Numbered from the stretch's first letter, positions 1 through 6,340 are shown. The stretch is 10,096 nt of DNA from Promethearchaeota archaeon (GCA_030615145.1 JAUWZT010000130.1:1-10096), one strand, 5' to 3'. Notes: generated from the letters alone by a model not told the origin. Program-made: numbers and translations.

Positions 1-1285
1 GATGGAGTGGTATTAGTCTGTAAGGATAATCAAAATAAAGAGCTTTCATTTCCGACATCACTACTTGTTTCCCTTTCCTTATATGTTCTAAAACCTTATC
101 AAAATTATTTATCCAATATTGACATAAAGCGTTATTAATAAGATCATCGTTAAGAATTTCGTTCCATCCTATTATCCGTTTTCCTTTAGACCCTAAATAA
201 TCTGTAATTCTATTCGTAAAATATACTTGTAAATTATCTACGCTTCCGAGGCTCTCGTCTTTAATACGAGCTTGGCAATCAAGACATTTTTTCCACCTCC
301 TATTAGGAGCTTCATCGCCACCAATATGAATTATGTTAGAAGGGAAAATATCAATAATTTCGTTTAAAACATTTTGGATAAATTCAAATACATTTTCTTT
401 TCCTATACAAAGTACATCTTTATGAATCCCAAACCGAGTACTAACTTTAAAGGGCCCGCCAGTGCAACTCAACTCGGGATAAGCCGCGAGAGCTGCCGTT
501 GTGTGCCCGGGAAAGTCTAATTCTGGAATAATTATTATAAACCGCTCAGTAGCGTATTGAACCAGCTCACGAAGATCTTGTTGTGTGTAATAGCCCGATA
601 CTGGAATTCCATCTAGAGGAACTTTAATTTTTTGATTACTTCTAAAAGATCGTTGAGAAGCTATTGTTCCCTCCCGTTTTGAGCCGATTTCTGTAAGTAA
701 CGGATATTTCTTTATTTCTACCCTCCACCCTTGATCTTCAGTGAGGTGGAAGTGGAACTTGTTTAACTTTAAAAAAGCCATAAGATCTAATATTTTTTTC
801 ACTTCGCTTTTAGTAAAGAAATGGCGCCCTACATCCAGCATAAATCCACGCCACTTAAAACGAGGATAATCCTCAATTACAACACACGGCATAGAAATTT
901 CCAAATTTGAGTTTTTATTTCCTATTGTTTCAAGTGGAATTAACTGTCGCATCGTCTGAATGCCGTAAAAAACCCCATTTGGCGTAGAAGCCGAAATTTC
1001 AATGTGATCCTGTGAAACTATTAAATTGTATCCTTCCTGGTTTAGCTGTTTTTCGTTATTAACTGTTTTAAGAATAATTATATTATTACTTTCCTTAGTT
1101 TGCAAATCTTCCTTTATAGCAATATTTAATCCGAGCGTTGAAAATAAAATCTCCTTCAATTGCTCGGCAATTTTTTTTAAATTTAGATCTGTCAAAATTA
1201 GAGTTTGTTCGTTTAGAGTAAACGCTCCCTCTTTTGATGAGATATTAACAGGTTCCGGGATTATGTTAAGCTCTTTTAGAGTCAT
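1..1285 (-). CDS. Beta-N-acetylhexosaminidase, GH20 family (partial, C-terminus beyond window edge)
   Basis: Glycoside hydrolase that releases terminal N-acetylglucosamine or N-acetylgalactosamine. I translated it by hand from the ATG at 1285-1283; it stays open for 428 codons to the left edge. Residues 1-135 resemble the GH20 N-terminal domain (GVFYGIQTMRQL near 104-115). The catalytic barrel starts near 140 with RGFMLDVGRHFF (146-157), HFHLTEDQGWRVEIKKYP (178-195) and IPELDFPGH (253-261). The hallmark HIGGDEAP at 320-327 supplies the catalytic Asp324-Glu325 pair; IGWNEIL follows at 372-378. Family members are usually 500 residues or more, so roughly the last fifth is missing. No signal peptide is visible (N-terminus MTLKELNIIPEP), which suggests cytoplasmic use of imported or internal amino sugars. 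No convincing ribosome site precedes the ATG. It is divergent from the Lrp-type regulator, which could control it (inference). Confidence 0.95.
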   Translation of the reverse strand, partial: MTLKELNIIPEPVNISSKEGAFTLNEQTLILTDLNLKKIAEQLKEILFSTLGLNIAIKEDLQTKESNNIIILKTVNNEKQLNQEGYNLIVSQDHIEISASTPNGVFYGIQTMRQLIPLETIGNKNSNLEISMPCVVIEDYPRFKWRGFMLDVGRHFFTKSEVKKILDLMAFLKLNKFHFHLTEDQGWRVEIKKYPLLTEIGSKREGTIASQRSFRSNQKIKVPLDGIPVSGYYTQQDLRELVQYATERFIIIIPELDFPGHTTAALAAYPELSCTGGPFKVSTRFGIHKDVLCIGKENVFEFIQNVLNEIIDIFPSNIIHIGGDEAPNRRWKKCLDCQARIKDESLGSVDNLQVYFTNRITDYLGSKGKRIIGWNEILNDDLINNALCQYWINNFDKVLEHIRKGKQVVMSEMKALYFDYPYRLIPLH

Positions 1286-1447
1286 TTTACAAGGCTTCCT
1301 TCGAATTTTTTAAAATAGAATATAGAGTTAATAAAAAGATTAGGTTAAAGAATTTAAAATTCCATTAAAACTTAAAGATTATTTTGATTACATCGATTAA
1401 TTAGAAAATGATAAATCTTAAAATTCAATCTTACTATTTTTTTTAAT
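1286..1447. promoter_or_regulatory. Divergent promoter region between GH20 gene and Lrp-type regulator
   Basis: This 162-base, very AT-rich spacer separates two divergent start codons. On the plus strand CTTAAAAT at 1417-1424 lies about 25-30 bases before the regulator's ATG, the right distance for a leaderless TATA-driven transcript. On the minus strand an AT-rich TATA-like stretch (TTTTAAAAA) lies about 20-28 bases before the GH20 ATG. No clear palindromic operator was seen. The TATA assignments are by eye in AT-rich DNA and are weak individually. Confidence 0.4.
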
Positions 1448-1945
1448 ATGAAAGATAAGGATAAGGGACACACTTCGAGTGAAGATATTGATCTTAATAT
1501 TTTAGGAATTCTTAGCGAAAATAGTCGGGAAAATTTCAATCAAATCGCTATCAAATTGGGAAATTCTCCAGTAACTATTAAAAAACATATCGAAGAATTA
1601 GAGCAAAAAGGTATCATAAAAGGGTACGGAGTACAAATTGATTTTGAAAAATTGGGGTATGATATTATTGCGACAATAGAAGTGACTGTTTCAAAAAGTA
1701 AAATAATTGAAGTAGAAACAGATATCGCAGAAAATCCTAACGTTTTTGGGGTTTACGATATCACGGGAGATTACGATGCCCTCGTTTTTGCTCGATTCAA
1801 AACTCGCACGGAGTTAAGTGAAATGATTAAAAAACTTCATGCTTCTCCTTATGTAGAACGAACAAATACCCATCTAATTTTGAATGTAATTAAAGAAGGA
1901 AGCTCTTTTGTTGACCTTTTAGAAAAAGAGAAGAGTAGCAAGTAG
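1448..1945 (+). CDS. Lrp/AsnC-family transcriptional regulator
   Basis: A 165-residue DNA-binding protein of standard length for the feast/famine (Lrp/AsnC) family. Residues about 14-62 form the N-terminal winged helix (DIDLNILGILSENSRENF, then IAIKLGNSPVTIKKHIEELE, then GIIKGYGVQIDFEKLGY). Residues about 65-155 form the RAM ligand and oligomerisation domain: a beta strand (ATIEVTVSK), the conserved GVYDITGDYDALVFARF core, and a final strand (TNTHLILNVIKE). The family typically forms dimers or octamers and senses amino acids or other small metabolites; the ligand cannot be read from the sequence. The ATG has no ribosome site, so a leaderless mRNA is likely. It is divergent from the GH20 gene, a usual arrangement for a local or self-regulating factor, but the target is inference. 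Confidence 0.93.
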   Translation: MKDKDKGHTSSEDIDLNILGILSENSRENFNQIAIKLGNSPVTIKKHIEELEQKGIIKGYGVQIDFEKLGYDIIATIEVTVSKSKIIEVETDIAENPNVFGVYDITGDYDALVFARFKTRTELSEMIKKLHASPYVERTNTHLILNVIKEGSSFVDLLEKEKSSK

Positions 1946-1958
1946 ATACACACAAATA

Positions 1959-1965
1959 TTTTTTT
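1959..1965 (+). terminator. Oligo-T terminator after the Lrp-type gene
   Basis: A run of seven T residues begins 14 bases after the TAG stop of the regulator, with no hairpin needed. Oligo-T tracts at gene ends are the standard archaeal intrinsic terminator. In DNA this AT-rich such a run has limited specificity. Confidence 0.45.
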
Positions 1966-2043
1966 AAATTTCCAATTTTCACTTTTATTACTAAATTTGT
2001 CGGGACTCTGTTTTTATTATTCTTGAATTTTATATCTATAACT

Positions 2044-2262
2044 ATGAGTTTAGAAATTATAAAAAAAAAACATCTTGTCCTAAAGGAAAATATTTATATC
2101 GTGCCAAATGACAATTTTTTCGATCTTTCTCAAGCTATCATCCCAATTTCAGACTTTTTTCAAAAATATCCTCGCTTAGATTTATACACAGGGATGGAAA
2201 ACATTTCATTCGAAGAAAGAGACTCAGAATATAAAAAAATCCTGTTATCCGAATTTTTATAA
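2044..2262 (+). CDS. Hypothetical small protein (72 aa)
   Basis: I do not recognise this protein. The ATG at 2044 is preferred over an in-frame TTG at 2023. TTTTTATTA at 2011-2019 sits about 25-33 bases before the ATG, consistent with a leaderless transcript, and no ribosome site is visible. The product is soluble-looking and mixed in charge: a basic start (MSLEIIKKKHLVLKENIYIV), a central amphipathic part with DLSQAIIPISDFFQKYP, and an acidic end (SFEERDSEYKKILLSEFL). There are no cysteine pairs, membrane spans or known motifs. It opens a run of small plus-strand ORFs between the regulator and the membrane-protein gene. Length and amino-acid mix are compatible with a real gene, but chance opening is possible at this base composition. 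Confidence 0.4.
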   Translation: MSLEIIKKKHLVLKENIYIVPNDNFFDLSQAIIPISDFFQKYPRLDLYTGMENISFEERDSEYKKILLSEFL

Positions 2263-2394
2263 GTTACTTCTAAAAATCTTTTTTCTTGTAATAAAAAGGA
2301 AAAAGGAAATGTTTAATCTAATTTAACTCCTTTATGTGAACATTTAAATTTGCTATTTAATCTAGTAAATATTAGATTACTTTTTCCGAGAGAG

Positions 2395-2586
2395 ATGAAT
2401 TATATGCCATTTTGGATGCAATTATATACATATCTGTATGGATATGAATATGCGAAAAGAAAAATTAAAAAAAAAAGAGATTTAGAAAAAGGAAAAGGAG
2501 TTAGAGGGAATAAAGGAATAAAAGGACTTAAAGACACATTAAGAGAAATCGACGAAAGAAATTCAAAAAATAAAAGTATTGATTAA
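2395..2586 (+). CDS. Hypothetical lysine-rich small protein (63 aa)
   Basis: Not recognised. The frame opens with a TTG at 2350, but ATGs occur at 2395 and 2404. CATTTAAATTTGC around 2341-2353 is a good TATA-like element, giving a predicted transcript start near 2370. The first 20 residues are aromatic and hydrophobic (MNYMPFWMQLYTYLYGYEYA) and may be a short membrane-associated helix. The rest is very basic (KRKIKKKRDLEKGKG, then IKGLKDTLREIDERNSKNK) and probably helical or disordered. Its end overlaps a second open frame (2579-2698), so the gene may be frameshifted or coupled to another small ORF. Real coding status is uncertain because A-rich DNA readily gives lysine-rich open frames. Confidence 0.35.
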   Translation: MNYMPFWMQLYTYLYGYEYAKRKIKKKRDLEKGKGVRGNKGIKGLKDTLREIDERNSKNKSID

Positions 2587-2698
2587 AAAACAGCTAATAA
2601 TATGTCACAATCGTAGAGAGAATGAGATAGTAGAAGTTAACGGGAGAGAAATTGGTGTAGAAAGCAAAACTCTTAATTTTTTGGGTTTATATGAATAA
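2579..2698 (+). other. Possible 39-codon ORF, or frameshifted tail of the preceding ORF
   Basis: In the +1 frame relative to the 2395 ORF, an open stretch runs from 2543 to a TAA at 2696-2698. A TTG at 2579 overlaps the upstream stop codon by eight bases and would encode a 39-residue product containing NEIVEVNGREIGVESKTLNF. This segment is more balanced and strand-like than typical noise in this DNA. It could be a coupled small ORF, or the true C-terminus of the upstream ORF after a one-base change in the A6 run at 2565-2570. A T6 run lies at 2676-2681, within the ORF. No homologue is recognised. Confidence 0.22.
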
Positions 2699-2717
2699 TT
2701 CAATCAATCTCAATTTA

Positions 2718-3410
2718 TTATTTTAATTTTGATTTATTCTTTATTTTAGCTCTGATTAGTGAATAGATTCCATAAAATAACATTATTAAGAATATAATTA
2801 GGGTAGGGAATATTTCAGTAGCGAAAAATAGTGAAAATACATCTATACCAAATGGATCTACACAAAGTAAAATTATAACGTAAACTAGAAAAAAGATAGA
2901 AACTGTTATTAGAATAATACCAAGAATTCTTTCCTTCTTAGTATTTACTATACCTTTGTCAATGTAAAAAAAATTAAGTTCCTTATTTCCTATAAGGGCA
3001 AAAATCGCGCTAAAGAAAAATCCCCAGATAGAAAAAGATATAGCAATGAACATGGTTAATTGATAAAATAAAACAGCCCATAGCTGTATAAAAGCAATTG
3101 CATAAATTAGATTTTTATCGTATGGATTACCAAGTTTAACATTACGCAACTCATTAAAAGAAACCACTAGTAAAACAATATCACTAATTAACAATAAAAA
3201 TCCTTGAAAACCGAAATAAAGTTTTGGTTCCCCAACCGGATTACGAGGTAAAAGGATATAAAAGCCATAAACCCAATGAACCATGTCTCCAATATCAAAA
3301 CCTATAGCCTGAGTTACATGAGTGGGGAAGATTAATCCAAATAACGAAAAACCAAGTAATAAATAAAAATATTTATTAATTTTCCAAGGCATGCGCTCCC
3401 TCTTGTACAT
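2718..3410 (-). CDS. Hypothetical polytopic membrane protein, about six helices
   Basis: A 230-residue integral membrane protein that I cannot assign to a family. Likely helices are at about 13-33 (YFYLLLGFSLFGLIFP), 67-86 (FGFQGFLLLISDIVLLVVSF), 101-120 and 122-141 (the second with SIWGFFFSAIFALIG), 162-185 (ILGIILITVSIFFLVYVIIL) and 193-218. Between the first two helices is a 35-residue loop with FDIGDMVHWVYGFY and LLPRNPVGEP, probably outside or at the interface. The C-terminus is basic (KIKNKSKLK), so by the positive-inside rule it is probably cytoplasmic. A second ATG seven codons in (3392) is preceded by GAGGGAG, but the TATA box spacing favours the first ATG at 3410 with a leaderless mRNA. 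It is convergent with the small ORFs to its left. No catalytic residues stand out. Confidence 0.72.
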   Translation of the reverse strand: MYKRERMPWKINKYFYLLLGFSLFGLIFPTHVTQAIGFDIGDMVHWVYGFYILLPRNPVGEPKLYFGFQGFLLLISDIVLLVVSFNELRNVKLGNPYDKNLIYAIAFIQLWAVLFYQLTMFIAISFSIWGFFFSAIFALIGNKELNFFYIDKGIVNTKKERILGIILITVSIFFLVYVIILLCVDPFGIDVFSLFFATEIFPTLIIFLIMLFYGIYSLIRAKIKNKSKLK

Positions 3411-3428
3411 TAAATTGTATAAAAATCT

Positions 3429-3440
3429 CTAAATATATAA
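3429..3440 (-). promoter_or_regulatory. TATA box for the membrane-protein gene
   Basis: The minus strand reads TTATATATTTAG here, centred about 26 bases before the ATG at 3410. This is the expected TBP-to-start distance in archaea and implies a leaderless transcript beginning at or next to the first ATG. It is one of the best promoter matches in the window. Confidence 0.55.
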
Positions 3441-3722
3441 TTGATTTTGTCAACTTAAATACATTTTTCATGTATAGAGTCCGAAATTAATATCTTACAA
3501 GTATAATGATTGGATTAAATTTAAAGAATATTATACAAAAGATTCATTTAAAATCTATTTATTGAATGTGTTAGAAGAATTTAAAATATGGTTATTTCTG
3601 TCGGAACGCGTTTTTTGTGGTTAAAAATTTTTTAACGCAAAACATTAAGTTTATAAGCAAGCTACAGACGCTTTAAAAGATTTTCTAAAATCTCAATAAA
3701 AACTGAACAAATTTTATAGAAA

Positions 3723-3748
3723 ACCTTAAATACCAAAATATATAAGGT
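3723..3748. repeat. Imperfect inverted repeat overlapping a TATA-like element
   Basis: Arms ACCTTAAATA (3723-3732) and TATATAAGGT (3739-3748) pair at nine of ten positions around a six-base centre (CCAAAA). The right arm contains ATATATAA, a strong TATA-like sequence. If used, transcription would start near 3767 and the HTH gene would have a leader of about 65 bases. It could be a dyad operator over a distal promoter, but AT-rich dyads also arise by chance. Confidence 0.4.
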
Positions 3749-3763
3749 GACAAACCCTATTTT

Positions 3764-3774
3764 ATTTAAAATAT
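3764..3774 (+). promoter_or_regulatory. Proximal TATA-like element of the HTH gene
   Basis: TATTTAAAATA lies about 25 bases upstream of the centre of the palindrome at 3780-3801. Archaeal spacing therefore predicts a transcription start inside the palindrome and a leader of roughly 35-40 bases before the ATG at 3833. Confidence 0.4.
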
Positions 3775-3779
3775 TTTCA

Positions 3780-3801
3780 TTATGGGAAATAAATCCCATA
3801 A
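3780..3801. promoter_or_regulatory. Perfect 8-bp-arm palindrome at the predicted start site of the HTH gene
   Basis: TTATGGGA (3780-3787), six bases (AATAAA), TCCCATAA (3794-3801): eight of eight bases pair. It includes three consecutive G:C pairs, unlike the pure A/T dyads common in this window. It lies 31 bases before the ATG of a small helix-turn-helix gene and where transcription is predicted to start. A dimeric repressor bound here would block initiation, so autoregulation by the downstream protein is a natural guess (inference). As RNA it could instead form a short 5' hairpin. Confidence 0.5.
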
Positions 3802-3832
3802 GTAATAAAAAAAAATTTTATGTGAATTATGG

Positions 3833-4087
3833 ATGATGTTAGAAAAGTTAGAAAAAAGCCCTGAGGTTGCGATAATCGCAACGGAAGAAGTGTTTAAGAC
3901 CTATGAACTAATTTGTTTAGACAAGTTAAAGGAAATAGGGAGATCAACAGCGAGAGAGTGGTCTTTTGCAATGGGATACAATCATCGTAGTTCACTTGCT
4001 AAAATTATTCGAAGGATTAAAGAGAAATACCCTGAGAAGCTTAAGATTTACGAAGATAAATATCCACGACGCTATGAAGCAATGTAG
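3833..4087 (+). CDS. Small helix-turn-helix protein (84 aa), putative DNA-binding regulator
   Basis: An 84-residue, strongly basic protein of no named family that I can identify. Residues about 5-35 are predicted helical (KLEKSPEVAIIATEEVF, then YELICLDKLKEIG). Residues about 37-67 read as a helix-turn-helix: STAREWSFAMGY as the positioning helix, NHRS as the turn, and SLAKIIRRIKEKYP as the basic recognition helix. The tail (KLKIYEDKYPRRYEAM) is charged. ATG codons at 3833 and 3836 are adjacent and no ribosome site is seen. The perfect palindrome 31 bases upstream is a candidate operator. A zinc-ribbon gene follows after 120 bases with its own ribosome site. A DNA-binding role is inferred from the motif and the upstream dyad; RNA binding or a toxin/antitoxin-type partner role cannot be excluded. 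Confidence 0.65.
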   Translation: MMLEKLEKSPEVAIIATEEVFKTYELICLDKLKEIGRSTAREWSFAMGYNHRSSLAKIIRRIKEKYPEKLKIYEDKYPRRYEAM

Positions 4088-4106
4088 AACTTTCAACAGA
4101 AAAGTT
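4088..4106 (+). other. Short hairpin directly after the HTH gene stop codon
   Basis: AACTTT (4088-4093), seven bases, AAAGTT (4101-4106): six perfect pairs starting at the base after the TAG stop. No strong oligo-T tract follows at once, so it is not a convincing terminator; it may be a 3' end stabiliser or chance. Confidence 0.25.
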
Positions 4107-4207
4107 AGCGAAGATAATTTTATAATTTTCAATTGTAATTCGAAAATATAATGGCTAATAAACATTATATGATAAATTGGGAAGATTTATGAAAAGAGGT
4201 TGAAAAA

Positions 4208-4420
4208 ATGATAATTCAATGTCCAAATTGTAGAGCAGAATGTTCTTATGGTAGATATATTTGTCATATTTGCGACAGTAATATAATCTTCTTTGGTGCG
4301 ATGTTTGAAAAGAAGAGAAAAAACTATCAATGGAATTGTAATACAGAAAAGAAAAAAAACCCCAAGACCAATATTCCAATCATAGCCATCGTGAGTGGAA
4401 TTGCAAGCGCGACACAGTAA
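4208..4420 (+). CDS. Zinc-ribbon protein (70 aa as read; probably frameshifted)
   Basis: A small protein with an N-terminal zinc ribbon: CPNC at residues 5-8 and CHIC at 19-22, a CX2C-X10-CX2C four-cysteine site, with an extra Cys12. The start is well supported: GAGGT at 4196-4200 lies seven bases before the ATG, and TTATATGAT at 4165-4173 is a TATA-like element. Residues 35-50 are basic (EKKRKNYQWNCNTEKKK). The zero-frame tail is short and hydrophobic (IPIIAIVSGIASATQ) and does not look like the rest. In the -1 frame the sequence continues to 4455 with a second WNC motif and CHGCPLC before a TGA. The intact protein may therefore be about 82 residues with a second metal-binding cluster. The partner and function are unknown; short zinc ribbons often bind nucleic acid or proteins. 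Confidence 0.6.
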   Translation: MIIQCPNCRAECSYGRYICHICDSNIIFFGAMFEKKRKNYQWNCNTEKKKNPKTNIPIIAIVSGIASATQ

Positions 4421-4455
4421 CCAAAAGCTCTTGCCATGGATGCCCCCTATGTTGA
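4354..4455 (+). other. Candidate -1 frameshift site and alternative C-terminus of the zinc-ribbon gene
   Basis: The heptamer A_AAA_AAC (4354-4360) lies in phase with the zinc-ribbon frame, matching the X_XXY_YYZ slippery pattern. The -1 frame then stays open from 4360 to a TGA at 4453-4455 and encodes SHREWNCKRDTVTKSSC followed by HGCPLC. TGGAATTGTAA (4331-4341) and TGGAATTGCAA (4396-4406) both encode WNC, but in frames that differ by one base (65 nt apart). This is what one lost base, or a -1 slip, between them would give. A bulged hairpin (4464-4487) lies after the TGA. An assembly or homopolymer error in the A8 run at 4352-4359 is an equally good explanation. Confidence 0.35.
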
Positions 4456-4541
4456 ATACATAGCCATGGTAAGGGTGATACCTATGGTTAGTAAGATATA
4501 ACTAAGAAAAATATTCTTAATAAAAATATAATAAATATAAG

Positions 4542-4549
4542 AAAAAAAA
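4542..4549 (-). terminator. Oligo-T terminator of the PepF gene
   Basis: The minus strand has eight consecutive T residues immediately after the TAA stop of the peptidase gene, followed by further T-rich sequence. This matches the archaeal oligo-T terminator pattern. Confidence 0.5.
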
Positions 4550-6340
4550 TTAATCCATTGCTTTTTCAAACTCATTAACAAATTCTTCGATTTGCTTTAT
4601 CCCTAGCTTCCAAAAGTCGGGCTTGGTAATATCTAAACCAACAATATCGCCTAGCTCAACAGGAGATAAACTTCCTCCAGCACTTAAAAGCTTCTTAAAT
4701 TTTGGGATAAAAGACTGACCTTCTTCTTTATACTTGCGATATAAAGCGAATACAAAAAGTTGGGCGTATACATAGGGATAATTGTAAAATCGAAAATTCG
4801 GCTGATAATAATGGGGTTTCATAGTCCATTCCCATATCATTTCATCGAACCACTCAACGGAATCACCGTATATTCTATCTCTTCCAGCACACCAGTATTT
4901 TGAGATTGTTGGACCATCTAAATTTTCGCCGTTTTCGATCGCATCGTATAAACTTTGTTCGAACCATAAGCGCCCACTTACTTGAAATGCTGCTTGCCCT
5001 GCATCGTCTAACACGTGTGCTAAAAGCGCCCTTTTTTCTTCGTTACTTTCTTCCTTATTTAGTAAAAGATCTGTCATTAAAAGCTCGCCAAATGTGGACG
5101 CAGTTTCAGCAACCGTATATCCTGGAAAGCCGTTAAAGTACGATTGTTCGTTTGAAGCAAGATAAGCATGAATAGCATGGCCAAGCTCATGAGCGAGAGT
5201 GTATATTTCATTTAAAGCACCTGTAAACGATAACAAAATAAAAGCAGATTTTCCTTTGTTCCAAGTGTCGCAGTACGCTCCATTTCTTTTTCCTTTCCTT
5301 ACAGCAGCGTCTATATGGTTTTTTGTGAACATATCATTGACATATTTCTCAAAATCTTTATCAACCTTTCCATAAGCTTCAAAAACAAGCTCTTTTGCTT
5401 CAGTCCAAGAACGATTTTTCATTGAAGGTGCTTTAAGAGGTGCTCGAACATCAGCACAAGTTAATTTAGGTAAGTTCATTAGTTTTGCTTTAAGTCTTAA
5501 ATATCTTCTATAAACGCCTACATTTTCTTCTATAACATTCATCAAGTTATCAATAATAATTTGTGTTGTATCGTTTGTAATAAGGCTCTGATGCATTGGA
5601 CTATCGTATTTACGCCTTTTGGTAATTTTCATCCAATCTGAACAAATATTTCTGAGCGCTGTAGAAAAAACTTCTTGATCTTTTCCTAGTAACCCATAGA
5701 TAGATTTGTTAGCAGAGATCCTCGTTGCTCTATCGGGATGAGTTATTAAACTATTAGCCTCTCCATAAGATAAAATTTTCTTTTCTCCTTCTACTTCGAC
5801 CTCAAATTCCCTTGTATTTAACCATTTGCCCTGTAGACTGCTCCATGCTTTTATTCCATATTGGTCCTTTTCTAAAATTAACTGCTCTTCAATCTCTGAG
5901 AGTTGATGTGGAACATCCCTTCTAATTTTCTCTAAAAAATGCTTATAGTCTTTTAATATTGGATTATCAACCAATTCTTTTCGACTATAAACAAGTTTAC
6001 CGATCTCCAATTTAAAAAAAGCCAATTTCTTTGAGGTATCAATGTTAAAGTCATCAATTTTATTTTTTAGCGCCTCCAATTCTGGAATTGTCATGTTTGC
6101 ATCATATGATCTATGAGAAAATAACGCTAATTCTTCGAGATTTTCATAAAACGCTTCTTGCTTCTTAAACAACTCGTATAAATCTTCAGCTGAAAAACTT
6201 GGTACGTTAATTTTTCCTTTGTATGTCTTTACAAAATCTTCCACTTGTTTATGAAGCGAATCCATAGTTTTGGAAATTCTTGGATCATCGTGACCAGAAA
6301 AAATTTCAGATAAATCCCACGCAATTTCGTTTTCTTTCAT
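4550..6340 (-). CDS. pepF: Oligoendopeptidase F (M3B zinc metallopeptidase)
   Basis: A cytoplasmic zinc peptidase that cleaves short peptides (typically about 7-17 residues in characterised PepF enzymes) and so helps recycle or use peptides. At 596 residues it has the normal family length. The zinc site is intact: HELGH with His384, Glu385 and His388, and the third ligand Glu412 in YTVAETAS (numbered from the ATG at 6340). The N-terminal half is the helical M3 oligoendopeptidase N-domain (IAWDLSEIFSG at the start, SLITHPDRATRISANKSIYG near 197-216). The C-terminal part carries the family's WEWTMKPHYYQPNFRFYNYPY region near 503-523. The frame could begin at an in-frame TTG (6349), but the ATG at 6340 is preferred because N-termini of relatives begin close to the WDLSEIF segment. 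It lies 112 bases downstream of guaA on the same strand, with T-rich sequence between, so co-transcription is uncertain. Confidence 0.96.
   Translation of the reverse strand: MKENEIAWDLSEIFSGHDDPRISKTMDSLHKQVEDFVKTYKGKINVPSFSAEDLYELFKKQEAFYENLEELALFSHRSYDANMTIPELEALKNKIDDFNIDTSKKLAFFKLEIGKLVYSRKELVDNPILKDYKHFLEKIRRDVPHQLSEIEEQLILEKDQYGIKAWSSLQGKWLNTREFEVEVEGEKKILSYGEANSLITHPDRATRISANKSIYGLLGKDQEVFSTALRNICSDWMKITKRRKYDSPMHQSLITNDTTQIIIDNLMNVIEENVGVYRRYLRLKAKLMNLPKLTCADVRAPLKAPSMKNRSWTEAKELVFEAYGKVDKDFEKYVNDMFTKNHIDAAVRKGKRNGAYCDTWNKGKSAFILLSFTGALNEIYTLAHELGHAIHAYLASNEQSYFNGFPGYTVAETASTFGELLMTDLLLNKEESNEEKRALLAHVLDDAGQAAFQVSGRLWFEQSLYDAIENGENLDGPTISKYWCAGRDRIYGDSVEWFDEMIWEWTMKPHYYQPNFRFYNYPYVYAQLFVFALYRKYKEEGQSFIPKFKKLLSAGGSLSPVELGDIVGLDITKPDFWKLGIKQIEEFVNEFEKAMD

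Larger units (their letters stand above)
3411..3832. other. 422-base non-coding region between divergent genes
   Basis: No gene longer than about 20 codons is credible here. The stretch contains the membrane-protein promoter at its left, an inverted repeat at 3620-3636 (GTTAAAAA, one base, TTTTTAAC), a TATA-like AAGTTTATAAGC near 3646-3657 with no ORF at the matching distance, and two further inverted repeats listed separately at 3723-3748 and 3780-3801. A short untranslated RNA starting near 3680 is possible but unsupported beyond the TATA-like element. Confidence 0.5.

Noticed and set aside
1026..1313. 95-codon plus-strand ORF
   Set aside because: It lies antisense to the N-terminal part of the GH20 gene, whose frame shows clear family motifs. 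It has no motif of its own.
2307..2345. Inverted repeat AAATGTT/AACATTT with a 25-base loop, plus a repeated TTTAATCTA nearby
   Set aside because: Short A/T arms with a long loop are expected by chance at this composition, and no regulator links to it.
3966..4151. 61-codon plus-strand ORF overlapping the end of the HTH gene
   Set aside because: It overlaps the better-supported HTH frame for most of its length and shows no motif or ribosome site.
4155..4379. 74-codon minus-strand ORF
   Set aside because: Antisense to the zinc-ribbon gene. It is rich in Phe, Tyr and Ser, as expected from the complement of a lysine-rich frame.
4327..4437. Minus-strand hydrophobic frame (starting MARAFGYCVALAIPLTMAMI) resembling the second helix of an ATP synthase proteolipid subunit
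   Set aside because: It is only 36 codons, has a TAG just upstream in frame, lacks the conserved carboxylate expected in such helices, and lies opposite a zinc-ribbon gene with a good start and ribosome site. The resemblance is probably chance in hydrophobic sequence.
4464..4487. Bulged hairpin after the zinc-ribbon gene (CCAT-GGTA with TACC-T-ATGG)
   Set aside because: Eight pairs with one bulge and no following oligo-T. It is too weak to call a terminator and lies too far from the slippery heptamer to be a convincing frameshift stimulator.
4900..5136. Plus-strand ORF inside the peptidase gene
   Set aside because: Shadow of the PepF frame, which carries intact catalytic motifs.
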